DNA of 64,000 bases from Paenibacillus tyrphae (GTDB lineage: Bacteria > Bacillota > Bacilli > Paenibacillales > NBRC-103111), in NCBI RefSeq assembly GCF_024158745.1, contig NZ_JAMZAW010000010.1, positions 222,478 through 286,477 on the forward strand, written 5' to 3'. Positions 33,711 to 42,068 of the stretch are shown here, piece after piece (the stretch's first letter is position 1; every line of letters begins with the position of its first letter). The notes under the pieces were generated by a model. That model was given only the letters and a program-made list of their open reading frames with translations. It was not told the DNA's origin and did no database searches. The translations under genes were made by a program, and so were the position numbers.

Positions 33711-35512
33711 GTCCTCACTCCTCCCGTCTCGATCTGCCATTGCCCTGCATCCGTGTACGCCTTCCACATTCTGGCATACAAGCCGTTTGCGGCAACGAGT
33801 CCGTCATGCGTTCCCCGCTCATCGAGTCGTCCGGCGTTCAGCACGATAATTTGATCGGCATCCCGGATCGAAGACAGCCGGTGCGCGATCACGATAACTG
33901 TTTTTCCCTGCATCAGCTGTTTAAGCGCCTGCTGCATCTCGTACTCGTTCTCGGGATCGGCGAAAGCAGTGGCCTCATCCAGCACCAGAATGGGGGCATC
34001 CTTCAAAATCGCCCGGGCCACCGCAACCCGCTGCTCTTCGCCGCCCGACAAGTACACGCCGCCTTCCCCGATCAACGTGTCGTATCCTTGGGGCAGCCTG
34101 CCGATAAACTCATGGCACTGGGCCGCCTTCGCTGCGGCGTACACTTCCTCCGGCGACGCTCCGGGACGCCCGACGGCGATATTGTTGTAAAGCGTATCGT
34201 AGAACAAGAACGTTTCCTGAAAAACAAAAGCAACGGTGTTCATCAGATCGGCTGAGGCCATCTCGCGGATGTCTACGCCGCCGATGCGGATGCTTCCTTC
34301 ACCTACGTCCCAGAACCGGGGAATGAGATTGGCGACGGTGGACTTGCCGGAGCCTGACGGGCCGACCAGCGCCGTTACCTTGCCCTGCCGCGCGTTGAAC
34401 GAAAGATCGGACAGCGCCTCGCTCCGGGAAGATCTGCCTTCCGCCCCATAGGAGAAGGAGACGTTATGGAACGTCAAATCGTATGCATCCGGTTTTCTCG
34501 GTATCTCCGGCTCCTTTACCGGCTCCTCGGCCAAAATGCGGTCGATCCGCTCGACCCCCTCGTTAATATCGCGGAGCGAGGAGCTGATATTCATAATTTT
34601 GAACATCGGGGCGGAGATGCCAGGGGCCATGATCAGAAAGAACAACAGGACCGAGGCGAACGCCACGCTGCCCGGGTCCCGGGCCAGCAGATAGACGCCG
34701 ACCGGCAGTATAAAGGCCGCAAACGAGCTGAGAATGACTTTAAAGATCAGGAATCCGTTCTGAAATTGATCGGTAAATTTGACGCAATAATCGCGGTAGC
34801 GGATCATGTCGTCGTAAAACTTACGAAACGAATGGACCGTCTGCCCGAACACCTTCACCGCCGGCATCCCCCGTACATATTGAACCGCCGATCCGCTCAT
34901 CCGTTCTAAAGAATCGTAATACAGCTTGACGTTCTTCTTGGACTTTTCTCCCGTCGTGAGCAGGATTTGCACGGTGAAGCCGATTGCTATCGGAATGACG
35001 CAGGCCAGCGCCAGCCATCCGTTCAAGGCAAACATTGCAACGATCATCACCAAGGTAGACACCACCACATGGATGAGATCCGGGAGCTGATGCGCGACGA
35101 AGGTTTCCACCTTTTCCACATTTTGCTCCAGCGTCTTCTTCACGACGCCCGTCGAGGTGCCGTTCAGCCAGCCGAGCGGCAGCCGTCCGATATGATTGGA
35201 CAGCTTGACGCGCAGACCGTACAAGATCCGGAACGCCGCCATATGGGAGAACATCCCTCCCGCATACATCAGCAACAGGCTTCCCAGCAGCCCTAGCAGC
35301 GCGACGATCCCCCAGCGGATCATCCACGGCCCGTCGGCGGAAGCCGGGTCCGTCGCGTGCTCCAACAGCTCGCGGATAATAAAATATACCGATACGTAAG
35401 GAATCAGCATGCAGACTGCACTCAGAGCCGACAAAATGCCGGAAACGATCAGCAGCCCGCGCTTCTCGCCCGCAATTTCGAGCAGTCTTGCGATTCCGTT
35501 TTTTTGGTTCAC
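33707..35512 (-). CDS. ABC half-transporter, first of pair (YbtP/IrtA-like)
   Basis: This 601-residue protein has six membrane helices, Walker A GPSGSGKSTVA and signature LSGGEEQRVAVAR. Walker B reads ILVLDEATAFAD. The Ala-Phe after DEAT is shared by YbtP-type importers and differs from the usual DEATSALD, as does the partner's ASLD. The start is GTG 35512 with GGGGAGGG; the longer frame would begin inside the Fur box. It forms an overlapping pair with the next gene. Confidence 0.9.
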   Translation of the reverse strand: MNQKNGIARLLEIAGEKRGLLIVSGILSALSAVCMLIPYVSVYFIIRELLEHATDPASADGPWMIRWGIVALLGLLGSLLLMYAGGMFSHMAAFRILYGLRVKLSNHIGRLPLGWLNGTSTGVVKKTLEQNVEKVETFVAHQLPDLIHVVVSTLVMIVAMFALNGWLALACVIPIAIGFTVQILLTTGEKSKKNVKLYYDSLERMSGSAVQYVRGMPAVKVFGQTVHSFRKFYDDMIRYRDYCVKFTDQFQNGFLIFKVILSSFAAFILPVGVYLLARDPGSVAFASVLLFFLIMAPGISAPMFKIMNISSSLRDINEGVERIDRILAEEPVKEPEIPRKPDAYDLTFHNVSFSYGAEGRSSRSEALSDLSFNARQGKVTALVGPSGSGKSTVANLIPRFWDVGEGSIRIGGVDIREMASADLMNTVAFVFQETFLFYDTLYNNIAVGRPGASPEEVYAAAKAAQCHEFIGRLPQGYDTLIGEGGVYLSGGEEQRVAVARAILKDAPILVLDEATAFADPENEYEMQQALKQLMQGKTVIVIAHRLSSIRDADQIIVLNAGRLDERGTHDGLVAANGLYARMWKAYTDAGQWQIETGGVRT

Positions 35513-35544
35513 ATCTATCCCTCCCCTTCGTTGAACTCGTTCAT

Positions 35545-35559
35545 TGATAAAGATTATCA
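35545..35559. promoter_or_regulatory. Fur box, paired ABC genes
   Basis: TGATAAAGATTATCA is a perfect palindrome with one mismatch per half or less to the Fur consensus, 33 bp before the GTG start. Confidence 0.8.
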
Positions 35560-35560
35560 C

Positions 35561-35920
35561 CAGGGCTTTTCTTTGTCTCCCGGAGGACGGATTATTTATG
35601 CGGTTCTACGGATAACTCGCAAAGTTGTTAAGCGGAGTACGAGGAAGGCGAACAGGCACAGCATTATTCGTTTTTGTGGGGGGTATAAGGTAAGGAAGGA
35701 CAAAGAACTGTAGCGCCTTTTATGAAAGCGAATTCAATTTGAGAGCAGCGAAGCTAAAAAGCTATCCACGTAACTCCCAAAATTACACTTCTTTTTATTT
35801 ACCGGGAGACTAGTCTAGTGCTCAGGAGCCCTTATTTTCGGGTTAATTTGAAAGGTTGTAGAGGATTGGGTTTCGAAATGTCGAGGAGTGATTTTAGAAG
35901 ACTGGTTTTAGAGGGGGGGC
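35561..35920. other. Gene-free stretch upstream of the ABC pair
   Basis: No convincing reading frame was seen. It holds the presumed promoter of the ABC pair next to the Fur box, low-complexity AT-rich segments and a G7 run at about 35912. Confidence 0.5.
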
Positions 35921-36008
35921 TTTTAGGATTGATTTTTAGGATTGATTTTTAGGATTGATTTTTAGGATTGATTTTTAGGATTGATTTTTAGGATTGACTT
36001 CGAGGATT
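35921..36008. repeat. Tandem repeat, 13-bp unit TTTTAGGATTGAT, about 6.7 copies
   Basis: Five exact copies, a sixth ending in C instead of T, and a degenerate partial copy follow without spacers. The unit is not a multiple of three and no frame crosses it. Adjacent sequence contains related words such as GATTTTAGAAGA, as if the array grew from it. Confidence 0.92.
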
Positions 36009-36140
36009 AAATCGATGGGCTTGTGCCCTTCAAGGGGCAGAGTAATTCGCAAACTTAGGGGAACTGAGATGCGCTACACCGGCCGAAATCGTCGAACGGC
36101 CCAATATAGAGAACCTGTGATGCGTTATCGAGCCGATCAA

Positions 36141-36180
36141 GGGGAGCATTAACATTTTTCGACACACTTAAATGCTCCCC
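36141..36180. repeat. Hairpin GGGGAGCATT/AATGCTCCCC
   Basis: A perfect 10-bp stem with a 20-nt loop lies in the non-coding stretch between the tandem repeat and the rhomboid gene. There is no T-run. The word TTATCGAGCCG occurs in direct orientation on both sides (36125 and 36269). No gene was seen in 36009-36285. Confidence 0.55.
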
Positions 36181-36285
36181 AGTTCCGCTATGCTCCTATC
36201 ACCGTCTTCAAACTCTGTTTAGCGCACCGGCGTTCCTCTATTCCCCAACCAATTCAGACCACACAAGATTATCGAGCCGGTTGCA

Positions 36286-36924
36286 TTACTCTGCTCCGTG
36301 TTCCTCCCAGCTCTCCCTACGCCGTCTCCGCTTGACGAACAAGGTCATCAGCGCCGATACGGCTAACCCGCCGACGAAGCCGCCGGCATGAGCGTAAATG
36401 TCGACATTCGGGATGATGAACGAATAAACGAAGCCGATGATTACAATGGTCCATACCGTTTGTTTCGTCTGGTAATCGATCAGATCGCGCCGGAATACGG
36501 ATAAGTATAGATAAGCGGCATACACGCCGTAGATCGCACCCGAAGCCCCCGCTCCGATATAGTAGTCCGAGTTCAGCCAGGCACTGGCCATATTCCCCGC
36601 AATTCCGCTGGCTAGATAGAACGCCGCATAGCGCCAGGCCCCCAGCATACGCTCAAGCGGAGCCGCGAACACGTACAAGGCGAAGCTGTTAAAAAGCAAA
36701 TGCTGGAACCCAATGTGCACGAAGATGGCCGTCACATAGCGCCACGGTTCCGGCTCGAAGCCCGGAATGCCGAACATGGCGCCGAACCGGAGCAGCGTTT
36801 CGCTATCTTTGGACGATCCGTACCACTCCATTGCCGCCATCACCAGCAATTGAATCAAGATGATGGCTGTTGTCACCGGATAAAGCCGAACGTATTGACC
36901 TAAGCTTTCCCTACGCGCAAACAT
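36286..36924 (-). CDS. Rhomboid-family intramembrane serine protease
   Basis: This 212-residue protein has six membrane helices. The catalytic dyad is visible as GASGAIYG (Ser) in helix 4 and AHAGGFVGG (His) in helix 6, with the HIGFQHLLFN motif before helix 2. Rhomboids cleave transmembrane substrates within the membrane. A basic tail (VKRRRRRESW) ends the protein. It is a single gene with no obvious partner. Confidence 0.92.
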   Translation of the reverse strand: MFARRESLGQYVRLYPVTTAIILIQLLVMAAMEWYGSSKDSETLLRFGAMFGIPGFEPEPWRYVTAIFVHIGFQHLLFNSFALYVFAAPLERMLGAWRYAAFYLASGIAGNMASAWLNSDYYIGAGASGAIYGVYAAYLYLSVFRRDLIDYQTKQTVWTIVIIGFVYSFIIPNVDIYAHAGGFVGGLAVSALMTLFVKRRRRRESWEEHGAE

Positions 36925-37003
36925 GTACTCGCTTCCCTTCCCTGCGATGCAAAAGTATCTCCTAATTATAGCGGCTTCTGCGCTTATTGTGAAATCGGCG
37001 CAT

Positions 37004-37040
37004 AAAAAAAGGAGATGCCCAAATGAACGGCACCTCCTTC
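37004..37040 (-). terminator. Terminator of the UvrA-like gene
   Basis: On the minus strand AAGGAGGTGCC...GGCATCTCCTT is followed by TTTTTATG. Confidence 0.85.
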
Positions 37041-37077
37041 TACAGACGGTTTATGACGGACGTCCTACCTGCCTCCT

Positions 37078-39585
37078 TTACAAGCGCAGCGCTTGTCTCA
37101 AGTAGCGTCCGGTGTGGGAAGCTTCGCATGCCGCCACTTCCTCCGGGGTTCCCGCTGCGACGAGCGAGCCGCCCGCTTCTCCCCCTTCCGGGCCGAGATC
37201 GACGACCCAATCGGACTCGCGAATGACGTCCACGTTATGCTCGACCACCATCACCGTGTGGCCCGCATCGACCAGTTTGTTCAACAAAACGAGCAGCTGC
37301 CGCACATCACCGGGATGCAGGCCGGTAGTCGGTTCGTCCAGCAAATAGAGCGTGTGCGTCTTCGTTTTTTTGCTCAGCTCCTTGGCCAGCTTGATCCGCT
37401 GACCCTCTCCGCCCGACAGCGTCGTTACGGACTGGCCCCACTGCAAATAGCCGAGCCCCACCTCGCAGAGCAGCTCAATCGTTCTGGACATTTTGTCCTG
37501 ATCCTTCAGGACGGAAAGACTTTCTTGAACCGTCATTTCGAGCAGGTCAGATATCGTATAGCCTTTGTAGGTAATGCACAGCACGTTATCCTGAAACCGT
37601 CTGCCACGGCAGGCGGGACACCGCACTTCCAGATTCGGAAGAAAATGCATGTGCAGCAACAAAACGCCAAGTCCCTGGCAGTTCTCGCAGCGGCCGCCCG
37701 GCGTGTTGAACGAAAAGTGCTTCGACGTCAGCTTGCTCCGCTTCGCCTCCGGCAAGCTGGCGAACAGGTTCCGAATCGAGGTAAACACTTCGGTATAAGT
37801 CGCAATGTTCGAACGCTGCATCCGCCCGATCGGCGACTGATCGACGGTAATCCAGTTCCCGATATGCTCCAGACCGGTAATAGCTCCGCAGCCTTCGCGT
37901 TTCCCCGCTTGCTCGTCCGGCGCGAGCAGATCGAACAGGAGCGTCGATTTCCCCGAACCGGACACGCCGGTCACCGAAATCAGGCAGCCGAGAGGAAACG
38001 AGACGGTAATGTGCTTTAAATTCCGCGCATGAGCATCCCGGATGGTCATGAAGTTCCCGTTGCCCCGCCTTCTGACCCGCCCCGGGCCAAGGCGGCTCTC
38101 GTCCCGCAAATAAGCGCCCGTGACCGAGCTCTCATATAACTTCAGAGCTTCCAACGGACCCTCGCCGACGACGGTACCTCCCATAGCGCCCGCCCCGGGC
38201 CCCAAGTCAATGACATGATCCGCCGCACGCATCACCTCGACGTCGTGTTCGATGACAAGCACCGTATTTCCCAGATCACGCAGCTGCTTCAGGACGTGAA
38301 TTAACCCTTCCGTGTCCCGCGGATGCAGCCCTGCCGAAGGCTCGTCCAAAATATACAGCACTCCGGTGAGACCGGAACCGAGCAAGGAAGCAAGCCGAAT
38401 TCGCTGTGCCTCTCCTCCGGACAGCGTCACTGTCTGCCTGTGAAGCGACAAGTACCCTAAGCCGACATCGATCACCCGTCTCAGCCGCTCCGGCAAATCG
38501 TTCAGCACCGGCTCCAGCATCTCTCGACCGGCCGGCGGCAAACTTCCCGGCAAACTGTTCAGCCACGACAGTACGTCATCCAGCGACCAAGAAGATACCT
38601 CGGCAATCGACGCTCTGCGTACCGTCACCTGGCGGCTCTCCTTGTTCAATTTCGTTCCTTGGCAGCCGCCGCACGTTTGCTGACGGAAAAACGCACCTAC
38701 GGACGCCGAGCCGTTCGGGTCGCCGTCTTTTTCCAAGTAGCGCCGCCACAAGCTTGTAACGACGCCTTCGAATTTTCCTCTGCCGACCGTTTTAGGAGGC
38801 TGGACGTTCGGGAAGTGTCGCAGGAAGTCTTCGCTTTCCACGCCGTAGAACAACAGATCGCGCTGAACCTGACCGTATTCTTTCAACGGCTGATCCGGAT
38901 CGAAGACAAAGCCGTAATGCCTGGCGGCCGCCTGCAAGATGCTGTTCTGGTAGTCGATGAGTGACTCGTACCAAAAGGTCACGCATCCCCCGCGCAGGCT
39001 CAGCTCTTCGTCGAAGACTGCCTCCAGATTCAGGCTGGCTATGCTGCCGAGCCCATCGCACGTTCCGCAGGCGCCCTCCGGCTTGTTGAACGAGAAATGT
39101 CCCATCGTCAGCTTGGGAAGCTCGGCCGCACAATTCGGGCAGCGAACGTATTGCAGTTGGCCGGACGCTTCGTCTTCCTCGGTCAAGCCGCCCGCCTCTT
39201 CGAACGAAGGCGGAACGGTCGTGCCGCAGGACGGGCATGGCCGCTCCCCGAGCTTGGCGTACAATAGCCGCAAATACGTGTAAATGTCTGTCACGGTGCC
39301 CACCGTCGATCGCGGATTGCGGTTCGTGACGTGCTGTCCTACGCTGATCGATGGAGACAATCCGGCGATGGAATCCACCTTCGGCTTGCTGATCGAATCC
39401 GTGACCATTCCCATGGATTCCATATACTGCCGCTGGCATTCCTTCTGCAGTGTATCCATTGCAAGCGTCGATTTGCCTGAGCCCGATGGCCCGGTCAAGA
39501 CGACCAATCGATTTCTGGGAATCGTCAGCGAAATGTTTTTCAAGTTGTTTTCACGGGCGCCCCGGATAAGAATAGCTTCTTTCAA
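37078..39585 (-). CDS. UvrA-like excinuclease paralogue (short, UvrA2/DrrC type)
   Basis: This 835-residue protein carries two UvrA-type ABC modules: GPSGSGKSTL with LSGGEAQRIRLAS, and GVSGSGKSTL with LSGGEGQRIKLAK. The zinc pairs CPSC...CPNC and CENC...CPAC are present. It is about 100 residues shorter than canonical UvrA, and its Walker-A-to-zinc region is compressed, as in UvrA2/DrrC proteins that lack the UvrB-binding domain. Those paralogues are associated with resistance to DNA-binding drugs rather than general excision repair. It stands alone and starts at ATG 39585 after GGAGGAG. Confidence 0.88.
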   Translation of the reverse strand: MKEAILIRGARENNLKNISLTIPRNRLVVLTGPSGSGKSTLAMDTLQKECQRQYMESMGMVTDSISKPKVDSIAGLSPSISVGQHVTNRNPRSTVGTVTDIYTYLRLLYAKLGERPCPSCGTTVPPSFEEAGGLTEEDEASGQLQYVRCPNCAAELPKLTMGHFSFNKPEGACGTCDGLGSIASLNLEAVFDEELSLRGGCVTFWYESLIDYQNSILQAAARHYGFVFDPDQPLKEYGQVQRDLLFYGVESEDFLRHFPNVQPPKTVGRGKFEGVVTSLWRRYLEKDGDPNGSASVGAFFRQQTCGGCQGTKLNKESRQVTVRRASIAEVSSWSLDDVLSWLNSLPGSLPPAGREMLEPVLNDLPERLRRVIDVGLGYLSLHRQTVTLSGGEAQRIRLASLLGSGLTGVLYILDEPSAGLHPRDTEGLIHVLKQLRDLGNTVLVIEHDVEVMRAADHVIDLGPGAGAMGGTVVGEGPLEALKLYESSVTGAYLRDESRLGPGRVRRRGNGNFMTIRDAHARNLKHITVSFPLGCLISVTGVSGSGKSTLLFDLLAPDEQAGKREGCGAITGLEHIGNWITVDQSPIGRMQRSNIATYTEVFTSIRNLFASLPEAKRSKLTSKHFSFNTPGGRCENCQGLGVLLLHMHFLPNLEVRCPACRGRRFQDNVLCITYKGYTISDLLEMTVQESLSVLKDQDKMSRTIELLCEVGLGYLQWGQSVTTLSGGEGQRIKLAKELSKKTKTHTLYLLDEPTTGLHPGDVRQLLVLLNKLVDAGHTVMVVEHNVDVIRESDWVVDLGPEGGEAGGSLVAAGTPEEVAACEASHTGRYLRQALRL

Positions 39586-39976
39586 CTATACTCCTCCTTT
39601 ATCGTTGATCTTACAAACGAGTATCTTTTTTTACAAACGCGCCGCTCCATGCAGCGCTCTTGCCGACGAAAGCCCTCTTTCCCGATTCCATACGGGACTC
39701 ACCGTCTGCACAGGCTGCGATCGGCATCTATATGATCGTTCGACTCCTTTCCTCATTCGAGCTTCACCCCCATCATACTACATTGATGCAAATGCGAAGG
39801 TTCAAGAGTTTATATCCCATGTAAATAAGCTATTTCATCCCGAACATTCGACACGTACTTTAGAGTTTTAAATGAAGTATACGAAGAGGGTCACCCTGAA
39901 TGCGGAATCTTCGGTCGGAACGTCCACCGAGCAGTTCCGTCACGCTTCGGGAGAAGCACGGTCAAGAAGCCGATAA
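39586..39976. other. Gene-free upstream region of the UvrA-like gene
   Basis: No real gene was recognised. TTACAAACG occurs twice near 39611 and 39632 and may be a direct-repeat operator for the UvrA-like gene. The remainder looks non-coding. Confidence 0.4.
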
Positions 39977-40022
39977 ACAAAAAATAGGCCGCTCCCGCGG
40001 ATCTCCAAACCGGGAACGGCCT
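39977..40022 (-). terminator. Terminator of the ketosynthase operon
   Basis: On the minus strand AGGCCGTTCCCGG...CCGCGGGAGCGGCCT is followed by ATTTTTTGTTT. It ends the seven-gene transcript. Confidence 0.85.
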
Positions 40023-40033
40023 ACCTTATGTTT

Positions 40034-40879
40034 TCATTTATTGAGCAGACGCAGCACAATCGATTCGTACCATCGCCATGAGAGCAGCGCCTTGCTCCCC
40101 AGGCTCAGTTTAGCCCCTCTGCCGAGCGGATAACGCAGCTTGGGATGCTTCGACCGGACGACGCGGACAATGGTATCCGCAACCTCCGCCGCGTCCGGGG
40201 CGGTAGCGGCGGCTTGCTTCGAGTACCGCAGCACCTTCTCCAGAAAATGCCGGTAAGGCGAAGCTACGGAGGTGCACATGGAGGCAAAGCCTTTTTGCCA
40301 AATGTCCGTCTTGTAGGCGCCCGGCTCGATGAGCACGACGTGAACGCCGAAGGGCTTCATTTCGAGCCTTAACGACTCGCTGAAGCCTTCCACGGCGAAC
40401 TTGGACGTGCTGTAAGGCGCGTAGCCGGGAAAACCGCTGCGCCCGCTGACGCTGCTGACGTTGACGATGCACCCGGACCTCCGCTCCCGCATATGCGGAA
40501 GCACGGCCTTGGTTGCCGCGATCACGCCGAATACGTTCGTCTCCAACTGCTGCCTCCACTGCTCCATCGGCACATCTTCTACATAACCGCCGACGGCAAA
40601 ACCCGCATTATTCACGAGCACGTCGATCCGGCCGTACGTTTTGACAATCGAACCGACGGTTTGCCCGATCGCCTCATGATCGGTAACATCCAGAGGCATG
40701 ATATCGATCAGCTCCTGGACCCCGCTGCGCTCCGCCCTCTCCAGAAGCGCTTCGCATTTGTCCGGATTGCGCATCGTCGCAACAGTTCTATAGCCGGCGC
40801 GCGCAAGCGCGACCGACGTTAACAAACCGAAGCCGCTGGACGCACCTGTCACCAAGGCTACCGGTTGGGCGTTGTCCAT
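40034..40879 (-). CDS. SDR-family oxidoreductase, last gene of the ketosynthase operon
   Basis: This 281-residue protein is a classical SDR with TGASSGFGLL, LVNNAGFAVGG, catalytic SSVSG...Y-STSK and a long C-terminus with a hydrophobic end. It resembles retinol/17-beta-hydroxysteroid dehydrogenase-like SDRs that act on hydrophobic carbonyls. It lies 28 bp after the acyltransferase gene and before the operon terminator, so it probably reduces a late lipid-like intermediate. Confidence 0.88.
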   Translation of the reverse strand: MDNAQPVALVTGASSGFGLLTSVALARAGYRTVATMRNPDKCEALLERAERSGVQELIDIMPLDVTDHEAIGQTVGSIVKTYGRIDVLVNNAGFAVGGYVEDVPMEQWRQQLETNVFGVIAATKAVLPHMRERRSGCIVNVSSVSGRSGFPGYAPYSTSKFAVEGFSESLRLEMKPFGVHVVLIEPGAYKTDIWQKGFASMCTSVASPYRHFLEKVLRYSKQAAATAPDAAEVADTIVRVVRSKHPKLRYPLGRGAKLSLGSKALLSWRWYESIVLRLLNK

Positions 40880-40907
40880 CGAAATCCCTCCTTCTCCTGC
40901 TCCTATC

Positions 40908-42068
40908 TCAAAATTTATATTTTTTCATAAGCGGGATGCCGATGCCGTTCAGCGTCTTGTGCAGCAGCATCCAGCCCGAACGCCGACGGAAGGGCAAATG
41001 ACGGTCGTAAACGGCGCTGTATTCGATATCCGCGACCGCTCCGCGGTTGCGCTTGAACTGCGCGGCCCCAGAGCTTTCATGGAGCAGATGGCCGTTCGTC
41101 CGGGCAATGCCGATTAGTACTGACGACAGCATGCGGTACAAGCCGACCTCCTGCGGAAGCGACGTATCGTAACCGAAGATCGGCGTGGTCATGACCCCGT
41201 TGCGGCAAAAGAAGCCGAGCACCGCATCCAGCCGTCCCGTCGGCTTGTGACGAAGCGCATGAAGCTCCAGCAGCCCTTCCTTCCAAGCCAGCTTGAAAAA
41301 ACTCGTACCGAACTGCGGATTATGGTACGAATATTTATCCAAATAAAGCGCCCGGTACAGGTCCGCCAGCCGGGGCATATCCGCCTCCGTCAGCTCCTCC
41401 GGACCGACGGCTTCGTAGTGGTGTTTGTCCATCAGTCCGTAGTCCCGTTTCAGCAGCCAGCGGGCTTTGGCATTCATCCAGGCATCGTCCGACGGCTTGA
41501 GCAGATAGATCTGACGGCTCGGAACCATGCGGAAGCCCAGCTTCTCCAGCGCATCCATCATCGTAGCGTTCGTCGTCCGGTCGAGCGACCGGAAAATCAG
41601 CGTATGCTGCGGAAACGAACGGAGCAGGAAACGGACCGTATCTTCCATTTCCTCGTCAGCCAGCTCGGGATACAGATTGGTCGACAGCAGCCAGTTGTTC
41701 ACTTGCACCGTGCGGTTGAACCCGCTCCCCTTCAGCAGCCAGCCCATGGCGGTAAGCAGCCCGCTGAGCGCAAGCTGCGCCGGGCGTGACTTCAGCAGAT
41801 ACAGCTCCTGCTTTGCATAGGTGACGTAGTGGGTGTACGGAGAACAGACATATGAATTGTCGTACTCCGTCTCATTGACGGTCACCGGCAAAACCTTGTC
41901 GTTCAACTGAAGCACGTGCAGCTTTGTTGACAGGTTCGGCACGAAAGTTTCGACTGGCTGGCGGAGCAGCGGAAGCAAATAACGCTTGGCATAGCTGCCG
42001 TCAGCCGTATCAGGCCATTCGAGATGCCCGATCGATTCGCTATCGAATAAGCGCAGCATCGAGGTCAA
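40908..42068 (-). CDS. GNAT/FemAB-like acyltransferase
   Basis: This 386-residue protein has two GNAT-like halves, the second clearer (EELTEADMPRLADLYRALY, then HESSGAAQFKRNRGAVADIEYSAVY). The paired layout is seen in FemAB- and BioF2-like transferases that move acyl or aminoacyl groups from tRNA or thioesters. TTG 42068 was chosen because AGGAGG lies 7 nt upstream; ATG 42059 is the alternative with poor spacing. It overlaps the adenylate-forming gene by 29 bp and so belongs to the same transcript. No substrate can be named. Confidence 0.65.
   Translation of the reverse strand: MTSMLRLFDSESIGHLEWPDTADGSYAKRYLLPLLRQPVETFVPNLSTKLHVLQLNDKVLPVTVNETEYDNSYVCSPYTHYVTYAKQELYLLKSRPAQLALSGLLTAMGWLLKGSGFNRTVQVNNWLLSTNLYPELADEEMEDTVRFLLRSFPQHTLIFRSLDRTTNATMMDALEKLGFRMVPSRQIYLLKPSDDAWMNAKARWLLKRDYGLMDKHHYEAVGPEELTEADMPRLADLYRALYLDKYSYHNPQFGTSFFKLAWKEGLLELHALRHKPTGRLDAVLGFFCRNGVMTTPIFGYDTSLPQEVGLYRMLSSVLIGIARTNGHLLHESSGAAQFKRNRGAVADIEYSAVYDRHLPFRRRSGWMLLHKTLNGIGIPLMKKYKF

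Noticed and set aside
32340..33854. 504-codon open frame on the plus strand
   Set aside because: It spans the antisense of one half-transporter and the end of its partner and shows no domain.
35921..36008. Tandem repeat considered as a CRISPR array
   Set aside because: Copies of 13 bp follow each other without spacers and no cas genes are present.
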